Source of the DNA: Mytilisepta virgata
Taxonomy: Eukaryota; Mollusca; Bivalvia; Mytilida; Mytilidae
Direction of reading: 5' to 3'
DNA: 64,000 bases
NCBI GenBank assembly: GCA_028015205.1
Contig: JAPWFG010000022.1
Location: forward strand, 1,054,001-1,118,000
Shown here: positions 38,695-49,799 of the stretch, one piece after another
Layout of the letters: every line of letters begins with the position of its first letter
How positions within the stretch are numbered: the stretch's first letter is position 1
Translations under genes and position numbers: made by a program
The notes under the pieces: model-generated
Databases searched by the model: none
What the model saw: only the letters and a program-made list of their open reading frames with translations
What the model was told of the DNA's origin: nothing

Positions 38695-39079
38695 CAATCT
38701 AATTAAAAACCGATCTCTCATCGCTCCCGTTTTCTGATATGTCGCGTGGGAGATCTAACGAAATCCCCTTTGAGGTCACATGTGAGTGAACTGGAACTTA
38801 TGAATTTATAATGACATGCAAATGAGTTGACTTCCTATCAATAAGCCAATCAAAAAAGTTTATGAATTCTGGGGACTGACGATTTCTTCGTTAATAAAAT
38901 GAGTTACATCCCTTTACCACACGATCAACTTACAAGATCGCCTGAGCCGCAATTTCATTGGTCGAACAGGACACACCTACGAGGTCACTCACATGTGACC
39001 TCAAAGCGGGTTTCGTTAGATCTCTCACGCGACATATCAGAAAACGGGAGCGATGAGAGATCGGTTTTTAATTAGATTG
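38695..39079. mobile_element. 385-bp foldback element with about 95-bp arms
   Basis: CAATCTAATTAAAAACCGAT continues through CTCATCGCTCCCGTTTTCTG, ATATGTCGCGTG, AGATCTAACGAAA and GAGGTCACATGTGAGTGA. The complement occupies 38985-39079. The centre is unrelated AT-rich sequence. It lies in the last FReD intron. Confidence 0.88.
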
Positions 39080-40060
39080 TGATATTACATGTTGGGTACT
39101 TATCTTTCATTATCTACACAGAGTTATTGTTCCTCTTCATGCAAAGGTTCTGTGTCCCTCTTGATAACTTGCCCCCTCAATCAACCCATGTCGTTTGGGT
39201 CCCGGTTGTGAGTACATGTATGTACTCGATATTATGATAAAATGAGAATCCTTAGTTTTCTCCAAGTTAAGAAAGATAAAGAATCCTCTTATGTGTCTGT
39301 TGTAATTTTGCTAAAAAGGACATAATTTTCTTATCTCCAATTCGTAATTTACTTGAAAGATACTTGAATAATACATTTGATTGCATTTCGTTGAAACTCA
39401 GAAATACGATTGGCTAAAAATAATTACTTGGTTTAAATAAAGAATCTTTCAGTCGTCCTAGATAAAAGACATAAGAAGGATCATACGAGATTCGAAATTC
39501 GAAATTCGAGAATCAATTTCGGAAGTTCAAAATTCGAAATCCGACATTCGATATCTTAAATTCGAGATTCGAAATTCAACATCTAGAATAACCATTCACA
39601 GATGAGCTTCTAAGATATTTTCATTTCACTATAGAGATAGCTTCATGTATAAATCGCACATTTGCGCTATTTCGATTTATCTATAGAAACTCGTTTACAA
39701 ATTATTAATTGAGAATTTTAAGAAATATCTGGTAGCTGAATGTTCGTAGAATTATCTTACATTTTCTAGATTTATGAGTTTTGCTATAATATATGCTCGC
39801 GGTTAAGTTGATAACCCACATTTAACTGAACTAAAACGTGAGCATATGTACTTTTTTTAATATTTAGCACAATTCTTTATTCTAGAAAAATGTAAGATAA
39901 TTCTAATAATAACATTCTACTAGTAGATACATTGTAATTCTTAGAATTTTCAATTAACAACTTGTAAAAGAGTTTTTATAAGGAAATAAAAAATAACATC
40001 AACAATTATTAAATAGTATACAGTAATTTCCAGAAACTGAGAACAACTACATGCATTTAT

Positions 40061-40218
40061 AATGAGGAACCAGAGTGAGTTATCTTTTCCTAACCAATGT
40101 AGGGAAGGGAAATAATTAAATTCTCTCCCTTTTTGTCCTGAGGCTAAAAGGGAGACAAATTTATTATCTCCCTTACCTACATTGGGTAGGAAAAGATAAC
40201 TCACTCTGGTTCCTCATT
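40061..40218. mobile_element. 158-bp near-perfect hairpin MITE, copy 3
   Basis: Same family as 2462-2618 and 7196-7352. It ends only 31 bp before the acceptor of the last FReD exon, so it occupies the usual branch-point and upstream region of that intron. Confidence 0.87.
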
Positions 40219-40249
40219 CAAGATAGATTTCTGAATATTTTTTTTATAG

Positions 40250-40506
40250 ATAATGACTTGGACTACAATAGTGGAATGGGATTTTCAACTCCTGACAAGG
40301 ACAGTGATAACAGGGTAAACGGTCACTGCGCAAATAGATGGGATAGTGGATGGTGGTTTAATGGAACAATTAGAAACAAGTGTTCTTTTTGTAACCTGAA
40401 TGGAAATTATAATATAGAGAAACTACGTTGGAAAGGCATAGTTTGGTACTCCTGGGATGATGGGTGGTCCCCTTTTAATTCAACGAAAATGATGATTCGT
40501 AGATAA
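40250..40506 (+). CDS. FReD exon 4 (terminal exon)
   Basis: Acceptor TTTTTTTATAG, phase 1 entry, 85 codons to TAA. It encodes NDLDYNSGMGFSTPDKDSDN (the Asp-rich Ca2+-binding loop of FReDs), NGHCANRWDSGWWFNG, then KCSFCNLNGNY, KGIVWYSWDDGWSPF and finally KMMIRR. Family consensus: FST-x-D-x-D-N-D, N-C-A, GWW, C-x3-NLNG-Y, GI-x-W, K-x-x-x-MMIRP. Relative to it, WWF to Cys is about five residues longer, and an extra Cys sits two residues before NLNG. The domain is otherwise complete. Confidence 0.96.
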
Positions 40507-40853
40507 ACTATTATAATATAGATTATTACATGACATTTTCCTTATCGGCCCTTGTATCCCTGGACCCCAATATTTGACCGAGGGCTTTTGCCCGAGGTCT
40601 GATACGGGTTCAAGGATTATACATAGATTATACCTAGACCAGCATTGAAAATGCCATGCAATTGTCTTATAGTATTTATCTCACATTTGATTGCTGATAT
40701 GGCTCAAACGGCCTTCTGCCGACTCCCATGCATATCAGACTTGGGACGTGCAATCATAACCATATCAAACATGCAAAACACTAAATATGTGATAATCACA
40801 GCAGAAGTGACCACTGAAATTCAAAGGTGTTTAGGTGTTCCTCATGAGTAATA
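40507..40853 (+). other. Probable 3' UTR / intergenic
   Basis: AT-rich, with a short palindromic patch CCGAGGGCTTTTGCCCGAGG at about 40580. No coding signal, and no clear AATAAA close to the stop codon. Confidence 0.4.
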
Positions 40854-41063
40854 TACTGTAAATTCAGAAATTATTGCGTGTATTTTTATTGCGATATTGT
40901 CATTTTAGATCAAAATGCGATTTTAATTTTTGCGATATTGAGAAAAATCACGCTTCATTCGTATAAAAAAATTCCAAAATGCGATTTTAAATTATTGCGA
41001 TAACAACCCTGTCGCATTTATCGCAATAATATAAACAGCGCAATAATTTCCCAATTTACAGTA
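40854..41063. mobile_element. TA-flanked MITE (CTGTAAATTC family), copy 2
   Basis: Opens CTGTAAATTCAGAAATTATT and closes AATAATTTCCCAATTTACAG, with TA on both sides. Same size and GCGAT-rich interior as 922-1130. Confidence 0.78.
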
Positions 41064-41219
41064 GATGACAATATTGCATTATCAAAATGTAAAAAACTAG
41101 AGCACGGTACATATTTTAATTATATGTGATCATAAATTTCATTGTTATTTGGTTGTTTTAACTTTTAACCATAACAGTTTCATTTAATTATTTTGTGCTT
41201 GTTATTCTTTAAGATATGT

Positions 41220-41582
41220 ATAGATTCTCCTTCAGGTAAGAGTGAGTAATGGAATTTTTCCTCCGAGATAGTTAAATTTTTTATTTTCAACACGCGAGCT
41301 TCTAAGATTTAACTATTGAGAGTGGACAAATTCCGTAGCTCACGAGTAAATTGAAGGAGAATCTATTTCTCCTATGATTTTCGACAAAAACCTCAAGAAA
41401 ATTTCGTTGCTAAGTAGTTTGTTAACGTAGACCTCATTTCGAAACTTCTCTAGTTTATCGTTCCAATAACTGTAGAAAAAAACGGCGATAATTCCCATGC
41501 AGAAATTTAATCACTCGGAAATGGTTGAACATATTATGTATTTTTATCCCATCGATTAAACACGTTAAGAATAGGAGAAAAA
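41220..41582. mobile_element. Inverted-repeat element (ATAGATTCTCCTTCA family)
   Basis: ATAGATTCTCCTTCAGGTAA at 41220 and TTGAAGGAGAATCTAT ending at 41366 form an inverted pair. The following TTTAATCACTCGGAAATGGT, ATTTTTATCCCA and AATAGGAGAAA recur after a shortened copy of the left end at 42450-42572, so that is an internally deleted relative. Confidence 0.65.
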
Positions 41583-42449
41583 ATGTTCATGTATTGTCAG
41601 AAATAAATGTTTTTTACCTCTCAGAGATCAATGTTTCTATCATACTAACATAACAAACAATATCTTTTCTAAAAAAAAACTAGCCGTCTCTTAGCTTTTT
41701 ATTAATAAAGAGTATTATTTTTTATGTATTATTAAATGTTCGTAATGTCATCACATTAAACCTTCCCTTATTATATGTATTATTACTATCTTTTAATAGA
41801 TATATTACTACAGTTTTTTTTTAAGTCTGTGTTTTGATGGCTTTTTTGGGCTGCATTTTTTTACTAAAGGATATTCAAAGATTTTAATTTTTTATACTTG
41901 ATTTTTTTTAAATTGCCATACAGATATATGTAATAGCCTTTATCTTTAAAGTTAACTTCCGGGTGATATTTCACGATATGAAAGACACGTTTAAATCTTT
42001 ACTACTGTAAACTGAACAAAAATTGTATGTTGTGACAATTTTCCCTAGTTTAGGTGATGCTATCCCGTAATCATGTACGGAGTTGCATTCCAGTTGGCTG
42101 ACCAATAAGAGGCCGTTGATCATGCATGCGTCCATCTCATGATGTTGGGCCGACCAATCAGAAGACTTATTCTGGTCCTTTTTAACGACTGGTTCCCTCT
42201 GTTTAGCTTTTGATTACTTATCCCGTCTCTGTGATAACTTTGTGTTGAAATGGATACATTGGGTAATCTTAACGGAACAATAACCTAACAATTGATTCTG
42301 AAAGAGAACTCATTGTACCGATACCCACGCTTCTTATTAAATTCGTCATGTTTCTTTATCAAATATTGTCAGAAAACGTGAAAAATCCGTAATGAAAAAT
42401 ATAAACTAATACTCCAATAAAAAATAATAAATAAACAACACCTAAAAAT
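41583..42449. other. Intergenic, no gene seen
   Basis: AT-rich. Two CCAAT contexts (GACCAATAAG at about 42098, GACCAATCAG at about 42155) lie 56 bp apart in a less AT-rich patch. A promoter here is conceivable, but no downstream exon was found. Confidence 0.35.
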
Positions 42450-42572
42450 ATAGATTCTCCTTCAGGCACGAATGAGTTATGGAGATAGAAATTTAATCAC
42501 CGGGAATTGGTTAAAGATAATATGTATTTTTATCCCACCGAATAAACACGTCATGAATAGGAGAAATATAAC
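42450..42572. mobile_element. Internally deleted copy of the 41220 element
   Basis: TAGATTCTCCTTCAGGC, then TTTAATCACCGGGAATTGGT, ATGTATTTTTATCCCACCG and AATAGGAGAAATA, the same order as in 41220-41582 but without the middle. Confidence 0.65.
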
Positions 42573-42589
42573 TTTCACAATTAGCTCCT

Positions 42590-43823
42590 GACTATGGACA
42601 AACAATTGCGTTACTTTGATCAAGATGTTTGTTTAGGTTGTGTGTACATACCTACAGAAAATACAAAATATTCTTCTTCTGATGCTTTTTTGGAAATTGA
42701 AAATGAAATGTTAGATTTATTAAAAGATGGTGAAAAGGTTGGACTGCTTGGGGACTTTAATGCGAAAACTGGTAAATTGTACAACCTGATGAAGAATTAC
42801 TGAATATTTTTGATTTATTGGATAATGTTGATTTGATTTCCTATATGTATGACTATGAAAATTTATTAAGAAGTAATGTACCATTACAAAGGAATAGTAC
42901 TTATACCAGTAATCCGAATGCATATGGCCACTGTCATTTAGATTTATGTAGAAATAATAACATTTATATAGTAAATGGTAGAATTAGTAAGGACAGTAAT
43001 ATTGGAGAAAGAACATGTAAAGAAACAATTTTAATTTTATAGTTTCATCTAGCTTGTTCAACATTTTCTCCGAATTTGAGATAAAAGGGTTTAACCCCAT
43101 GTTCTCAGATGTGCATAAACAATTACACATTTCCCTTACATGTTATAATAAAAATGCAAATGTAGATGAACACAATACATAAAAAAACGTGCGTGCCAAA
43201 AACTGGAATAATGATAAAAGGGATGATTTCATAAATTGCTTTTTACATGATATTAGATTGCCTTAAATGAGTAATATGGTTAACTTTCCCGAAAGTAGAT
43301 GTGCAAATAATGAAGAAGTTACAAATATGGATATCAATGCAGTAGTTGATAAAAATGGTGAACTATATGATGACACCGCAAAACAGGTTTTTGATGTTAG
43401 AAATATATGTAGTGGTACAAGGTCTAAACACAATAAAAATACATGTATGTATCAGAGTCACCCTTGGTTTGATGATAGCTGTAAAAAAAGGGTTTCCATA
43501 AAGCTAGGAAAATCTACAAACTACATAAGAATGATACTTATCTCGAGCGACTTAATTAGTGTAGTTTTGCATATAAACAAGGTTCAAATTTGGGCTTTTT
43601 ATAGTATCAGGATAAAGTTTCTAAAGAAAAAATGCGTCCAGAAATGATCCCAACATTTTTTGGAGTATTATAAATAAGTGTTCAGAGAAGGAGACGACTG
43701 GGGGTGACATCCCACTTGATGAACTTTATAATTATTTTAAAGAAATTACTTCTTCAGAAGGTATGATACATGAAGAAGATTTTTGCATTAATCAAATTGG
43801 CAATGACGTTACAAGTGCAGTTC
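42590..43823 (+). pseudogene. Non-LTR retrotransposon relic: endonuclease domain and linker
   Basis: Frameshifted coding relic. LGCVYIPTEN and KVGLLGDFNAKTG are the apurinic-type endonuclease motifs (GDFN-x-x-x-G). NAYGHCHLDLCRNNNIYIVN and SHPWFDDSCKK follow in the order of EN end and EN-RT linker. The clade is unresolved; the motifs fit an endonuclease-type LINE other than the Tx1-like copy at 14190. Several stops and frameshifts make it inactive. Confidence 0.85.
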
Positions 43824-43826
43824 TTA

Positions 43827-44367
43827 AGGGGGTACCCAACACTTTGACTAAAATAGATTTGGCTCGTTTAATTTTCATAAAATTTTGAAGAAATGTTTAC
43901 TTTGACCTGTCGAAAAAAATATAAAAATTTCAAGAAATTTGAACCACACAATTTACGGGAATAATGTCATTGGATATATAGCAATTTGACAACACTAATT
44001 TTGATCATTGAGAAGCTTGATTTCTCTTTACTAATAATATGGGGGCCTCGGTGGCCGAGTGGTCTAGGTAGTTCGTCATGACTACTAATGATCACTAGCC
44101 TGTCAATGCTGAGGTTGCGAGTTCGAATCTCACCTGTGGCGGTGTGTGTTCGACTCAGATCTTAATTGACAAGGATTGCCAATTTTCCTACCGAAGGTCG
44201 GTGGTTCTCTCCGAGTACTCCGGCTTCCTCCACCAATAAAAACTGGCCGCCGCGAAATAGCCAAAATGTGCTGAAAAACGGCGTAAAACCCCAACTAAAC
44301 AAACAAACAAACTAATAATATGTGATTAAAACGTTCAGCTGATTTTTAAAGAGTTAACTGTACCCTA
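43827..44367. mobile_element. TTA-flanked DNA element inside the LINE, carrying a SINE
   Basis: TTA duplicates flank it (43824-43826 and 44368-44370). Removing it rejoins the LINE frame: GTTCTTA-ATGCTTTTATTAC reads AVLNAFITAEEI. The ends AGGGGGTACCCAACAC and GTTAACTGTACCCTA are an imperfect inverted pair. Without the SINE it is about 260 bp. The TTA duplication suggests PIF/Harbinger; the imperfect termini lower certainty. Confidence 0.75.
44042..44310 (+). mobile_element. Full-length tRNA-derived SINE with 12-bp target duplication
   Basis: GGGGCCTCGGTGGCCGAGTG at the head (A box), GAGTTCGAATCTCACC (B box), CGGCTTCCTCCACCAATAAA in the body and a (CAAA)n tail. ACTAATAATATG flanks it exactly at 44030-44041 and 44311-44322. 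This copy defines the family boundaries. Confidence 0.95.
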
Positions 44368-45131
44368 TTAATGCTTTTATTACAGCAGAGGAAATCCAAG
44401 CTGTTGTTCAGAAGCTTTCAAATAACAAAGCATCGGGTGTAGATAAAATTCACGAATGAATACATAAAATTTTACACTGCTTATTATGTTACCTGTGTAT
44501 ACTAAGCTTTTCAACCTTGTTTTTGACAGTGGAATTATACCCGAGTCGTGGTGTATCGGGGTGATCATTCCCATTTTCAAAAACAAGGATGACAAAAAAG
44601 ACCCGAGTAATTAAAGACCTATTACTTTAATGAGTTTTTACCGGGATATTAAATAATAGACTTACACAATTTTCAGATGAAACAAATTTGATTTCTTCTA
44701 CGCAAGCAGGACTTAGAAAACAATACTCTATCCTTGACAATATTTTTATTTTGCATTCTTCAATAAATTTATATTTGTCAAAAAAAAGAATAAACTTTTT
44801 TGTACATTTATTGATTTCAAAGCTGCTTTTGATAACGTCTGCAGGTTAGGACTCTGGGAGAAAATGATTCGAAGTAATATCAATTGGAAATGTTTTGCTG
44901 TTATTAGAAATATGTACCAGAATAACTAAAAATGGGCACTGTTCAAGGTATTGCCCATGTAATATAGGTGTTCGTCAAGGGGAGAGTTGGTTCTCATTTT
45001 GTTCACTCTGTTTATAAATGATTTAGAACACCATTTTGAAAACTGTCACATTACTTCCCTAAATATAGCACTAAATTAGATACTTATGTTAATTTTTTTT
45101 ATCGTTTTATATTCTGATGATACTATGCTTA
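44368..45131 (+). pseudogene. LINE relic: reverse-transcriptase core up to the YxDD box
   Basis: Pieces in order: AEEIQAVVQKLSNNKASGVD, SGIIPESWCIGVIIPIFKNK, DPSNYRPITL, STQAGLRKQYSILDNIF, FIDFKAAFDNV, CNIGVRQGE, LFTLFINDLEHHFENC and YSDDTML. These are RT motifs 1 to 5 of a non-LTR element, with frame changes between them. The catalytic box itself is split from the rest by the insertion at 45132. Confidence 0.88.
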
Positions 45132-47196
45132 GGTTACACTCCACTAATTATCTTAGTTTCGGAGAAATGCACCCCCAGAATTTTATTAATTATTAGAGTT
45201 GGTAAAGTTTGACTACATGATAGATAAATAATAAATGTCTTAACCTCAAAATTGTAATATTGAGTGAAAGAGGTTAGATTTTAGTTTAAAAAAATACGAA
45301 AACATTAACTGATTTTGCTTCTGACAAGTAATGGGAGGTCATAAACTGGGACTTGTGAATTGACATGTGGTGTGTAAAACTTTGACAGTGATAATCGGCA
45401 CCTGCACTGGTAAGTTAAATTGCGGAAAAAAGAGCCGGAAAAGTAAACCTTTTTTTTCCCACATATGTAATGGAATTTTATGCAGAATCTGAAAAATTAA
45501 GTCTCAATTGGATTGAAACGCTGCATCAGACCTCAATTTTAAGCCGAAGTGGAGTGAAATTTAACATTTTTAAAGCTTTTTTTATGACAATTTTTGAAAT
45601 GTTGCTATGCCAACTAGGTTTCCATGGATATTTTTTATTTATTTTATCATGATTGAAACAATGCTAACATAATGGCCTTTCAGAATATATATATATGTAT
45701 ATGGGTATTATTTACTCTGAAAATGGCACAAGACCATGACATTTGTTAGCTCACTTCACATAGAAAATGGTACTATTAATTTGTGGAGTGCAAGCTTTAA
45801 GGCTATCAGTAGCAACCTAGAGGGCAATATATACCCATGAAATACTTTAAATTGTTCATTTATTTAATGATTTTATTTTTGACTGTTGAAAATTTAAATA
45901 TAAAGGCTATCTTTTGTCATGTAATTGTTCTCATATGTCCTTAGCAACCACATTATGTATTTTTAACAATCCACAATGATACAACATAAGAGCAGGACTA
46001 TAGTTTATATGCAGTATTGTGAGAAAAAAAACTTTCCACCACCCATTTTATATGCAAGGAGACAAGTATTTATATTGAAAAATATTTTGATTTGATTATC
46101 TTACAATTCATAGGTTTGCAAATTCTATCCAAAGATTTCTAATACCATTTATATGGTTACAATGAAAAAAAAAAGGGGGGGGTGCTATCTCCTTTCATGT
46201 CATTTAGTGAAAAGCTAAATATATGTAAAAAGCTGGTGGATTGTGCATTCAAAAGCTGAATCGAACAAATTATTTCTGTAAAAAGTCTTTTCAAGTGATG
46301 AAATGCTCAAAATAGTCACCATAGAACAAGAATTTTTGCATTTTGAATTTCTTGTAAATTTTAGTGAATTACTTCCCATTTACCGAGTCACTATGAATAT
46401 TTGAAATAGGTATTATTTACTTATTATAAGTCATATTTTGATAAATGAGACAGTTTTGAATTCGTAAAGACCTGAAGAATAATAAAATTGGCCATTCTTT
46501 GAAAAAAAAAGTTATAAAAGTACTCTTTAAGGTTACACTCCACTAATTATCTTAGTTTCGGAGAAATGCACCCCCAGAATTTTATTAATTATTAGAGTTG
46601 GTAAAGTTTGACTACATGATAGATAAATAATAAATGTCTTAACCTCAAAATTGTAATATTGACTGAAAGAGGTTAGATTTTAGTTTAAAAAAATACGAAA
46701 ACATTAACTGATTTTGCTTCTGACAAGTAATGGGAGGTCATAAACTGGGACTTGTGAATTGACATGTGGTGTGTAAAACTTTGACAGTGATAATCGGCAC
46801 CTGCACTGGTAAGTTAAATTGCGAAAAAAAAAGAGCCGGAAAAGTAAACCTTTTTTTTCCCACATATGTAATGGAATTTTATGCAGAATCTGAAAAATTA
46901 AGTCTCAATTGGATTGAAACGCTGCATCAGACCTCAATTTTAAGCCGAAGTGTAGTGAAATTTAACATTTTTAAAGCTTTTTTTATGACAATTTTTGAAA
47001 TGTTGCTATGCCAACTAGGTTTCCATGGATATTTTTTATTTATTTTATCATGATTGAAACAATGCTAACATAATGGCCTTTCAGAATATATATATATGTA
47101 TATGGGTATTATTTACTCTGAAAATGGCACAAGACCATGACATTTGTTAGCTCACTTCACATAGAAAATGGTACTATTAATTTGTGGAGTGCAACC
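45132..47196. mobile_element. 2,065-bp TTA-flanked element with long direct terminal repeats, inserted beside the RT catalytic box
   Basis: Inverted ends GGTTACACTCCAC and GTGGAGTGCAACC (one mismatch) with TTA on both sides (45129-45131, 47197-47199). Removing it restores ATGCTTATCTCAGAATC, reading DDTMLISESYEEM. Inside, 45132-45795 and 46531-47196 are nearly identical direct repeats around a 735-bp middle, so it is a 1.5-unit tandem of a roughly 1.4 kb sequence. No transposase was recognised. Confidence 0.85.
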
Positions 47197-48018
47197 TTAT
47201 CTCAGAATCTTATGAAGAAATGAAACTGATGTTGAATGTGTTTTCTGAATATTGTGAACACTGGAAACTGAGTGTTAATATTGATAAAACAAAAGTTGTA
47301 GTTTTCTCAAGACAAAGATATAACCAGATCCAAAAATCTAAGTTAAATGATCAAGAGATACAATTTGCAGATAGTTATAATTATCTTGGGGTTCTGTTTA
47401 ATTATAACGGTAATTTCAAGAATTTTTTGTGATCAGTTCGTCCAAAGTTTAGAGCTGAGATTCTTCGAGATGCAATTTTTATTCTATATTTAAACAAGAT
47501 TTGGCATTAGATCCATACCTTATCAGACTAGATACAAATAGTAGATTATATTGATCAAAATTGAGATTATCTAATATCAAATTTCCTATAGAGACTGGTC
47601 GTTGGAGAAATATTGCTAAAGAAAACAGGGTTTGCACCAAATGTACTTAGCACATTATTGGAGATGAATACCATTATTTGATTATTTGTGAAAACCCTGA
47701 TATTATAAACTTGAGAAATAGATTTATACCAAACTATTATACAACATATCATAGCATATAAAAAATGTCTGGATTGTTGTCTTTGTGCAATGTAAACGTA
47801 TTGAAAAACTTGTCAATGTTTATAAAACACATTAATTAGTAAGATGTTTTCATAAGATTATTTAGATTTACTTAACACTGCTTATGCATGTGCTTGTCCT
47901 CTCAATCCCGCATGTTTTCTAATTTATAATATATACATGATATGTGTATTGTATTTGTGCTTATGTTGCTTACTTGTGTGGACCTAAGTTTTGAAAATAA
48001 ATCTTGAATCTTGAATTA
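47197..48018 (+). pseudogene. LINE relic: RT C-terminal part and 3' tail
   Basis: SESYEEMKLMLNVFSEYC, WKLSVNIDKTKVVVFSR and FADSYNYLGVLFNYNGNF are the RT thumb region. Then KFDIRFPIETGRWRN, NRVCTKCT and IGDEYHYLIICENPD give the C-x2-C...H-x4-C terminal motif. The 3' end is AATAAATCTTGAATCTTGAA, a short tandem tail typical of several LINE clades that lack poly(A). Confidence 0.88.
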
Positions 48019-48410
48019 TAAATATTTGTTCATGATGGTGTAAATACCTTAATACGAAAAAAGTTGAGGTATAAATTCTTCACACAAACGTCCTAAGTAA
48101 CCTGTGTGTACTGCACGTGCTGTACATAAAAAGAAGTAATTAAGTTTACCATAACTTCTAGCCTGAGACAAATTGCCTACTATGCACGTGACAATAGTTA
48201 CACCATAGGAACGTCATATTAGATTTATAAGTACAAAATAATATATTTTTTACTGAAAAAAATATTATTCACGTTAACAATATGTATTTAGTTTTAAAAT
48301 TTTAACATACACGTTTTTCAATATAAGCGATGGTGACATAAAAGGTTGTCTTTTAGATCTCTACTATGCATAACAAATAAAACATACATTTCATCCGTTT
48401 TGTTAAAAGT

Positions 48411-48667
48411 CATCCCCCCAAGTCAGGGTTCTGTATCCACGTTCGTTCCTACAAACCCCTGACATCACACATTCATATTTTGCGGTTCGAACATATCGTC
48501 GTCTGGTGTGTGACCTAGAAAATTCTACCTATGACGCAAATGGTTCTCTTTTGACCTGGAGAAAAACCAATGAAAATCGTTCACTTCCGACCCGCAAAAT
48601 ATGAATGTGTGATGTCAGGGGTTTGTAGGAACGAACGTGGATACCAAACCTTCACTTAGGAGGATGG
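48411..48667. mobile_element. 257-bp foldback element
   Basis: TATCCACGTTCGTTCCTACA, AACCCCTGACATCACACATT and CATATTTTGCGG on the left are matched in inverse by CCGCAAAATATGAATGTGTG through CGAACGTGGATA on the right. The outer 20 bp also pair, with mismatches. It lies just after the LINE tail region. Confidence 0.87.
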
Positions 48668-49376
48668 TCACTAACTTGATGATATAGTGAAAAACACAGT
48701 TTTTTTGCGCTGCTCAGTTTTAAATAAATTCTGTATTTTTGAATTTAAATTCGGTATCTTTAGAAAGCTTAGGGTATTTTCAAAATTTTTAACTTGGTGA
48801 AATTTGAATTTATTTAAAATCGCTTATAACCAGTAAAATGGAAAGGGGGTTTGAGATACAACATTCACGAGGTTAAAGTTCCAACGCATATTCCTTTCTT
48901 ATATGCAAGCTAAGGCATGTTTTACAGGAAAAGAAATGACATGATGCTGTTTTCACATGACATGCCTCTCAATTTATTTAAAATCAACACAAAGTCTCCA
49001 TAGAAGATTGAAATTTTTCGGTTACTGGTTTTACAAGAAAAATTGCACGGAATGGGTTATCTCTCTTTGTTTATATTACTATTTTCTCCGAGACAATTCT
49101 GTCGAACAGTGAGGGTTGTCTTCCTTAGTCCGTTGTGACTGGCTGGGTTGTTTTGGATACCAAAAATTGACAAGAACAGAATTTGAAAAAAAAAAGGATC
49201 TAAAATTCGGATGAAATTGGCAGAATTAAAAAACAATGGAATTATGTAAGAAGGTTTTTGAAAAAAAAAGAAATTAAAGAAAGGAATTTGGGGAAAAAAA
49301 AATTAGGTATATAGGTGACACGATAAAACACTTTTCAAAATGTAAGATCACGTCCTCCATCCAAAACGCAAATGAA
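48668..49376. other. No gene seen
   Basis: AT-rich sequence with A-homopolymer runs at 49188-49310. No repeat or exon was recognised. Confidence 0.4.
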
Positions 49377-49481
49377 ATGGCGGCTTGCTTAAAATTTGAA
49401 ATTCCTATGCCTCTGCAAACAACAAACAATGTTCCTTGGTGTACGAAAGAGAGGAAGCGCGGGGGTATTATTGTTTTCTGA
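49377..49481 (+). CDS. Short ORF, possible first exon (low confidence)
   Basis: ATGGCGGC opens a 34-codon ORF: MAACLKFEIPMPLQTTNN, VPWCTKERKRGG, IIVF, stop. The ATG context (AAATGAAATGGCGGC) and the sudden rise in GC suggest a coding start, and GGG|GTATTA could be a weak donor. I do not recognise the peptide and found no following exon. Confidence 0.2.
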   Translation: MAACLKFEIPMPLQTTNNVPWCTKERKRGGIIVF

Positions 49482-49799
49482 TTTAATAATTTTTTGTCTA
49501 GCTTTTGGTATGCTGGATCTTTTCTTTAATCCGGTGATTTTGCATGAATTTCTGTACAAAGTATCAGTTTACATCAACAATTATTTAAAAGATTTGTGAA
49601 TTGGGTATAACGCTTTCCGAAGCACCTGATATCGTTCCAAGTTTTTATTGGCAGTTCACATTGTAAGGGGTTTGGACAGGCTATATTGTTCTAAAAGATT
49701 GCTATGTTGATTTTTTTTTATTCTTTTGATTGTATCTTTATATTTTTTATTTATTTTGTTACTGTCAGTGGAAGTAACCAGATAAAAATTAAGTGTACT

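Larger units (their letters stand above)
23174..40506 (+). other. Gene span: PAN-EGF-sushi-fibrinogen-related domain protein
   Basis: Exons (phase in-out): 23174-23558 (start-1), 27102-27192 (0-1), 28460-28633 (1-1), duplicate 29426-29599 (1-1), 29846-29976 (1-0), 34404-34500 (0-1), 37378-37539 (1-1), 40250-40506 (1-stop). All have AG/GT borders. FReD proteins of molluscs are mostly secreted lectin-like immune or recognition molecules (family knowledge); that role for this gene is inference. The 3746-bp intergenic stretch before the PAN exon and the 1-0 phase clash after it leave the 5' end less secure than the 3' end. Confidence 0.8.

Noticed and set aside
36185..44310. Possible tRNA genes at the SINE heads
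   Set aside because: The A and B boxes are present, but acceptor-stem pairing is not maintained and the sequence continues into a shared 170-bp body, so these are SINEs.
45470..47053. Near-identical ORFs at 45470-45652 and 46766-47053
   Set aside because: They lie in the two direct repeats of the TTA-flanked element; the peptide has no transposase motif and identity reflects recent duplication.
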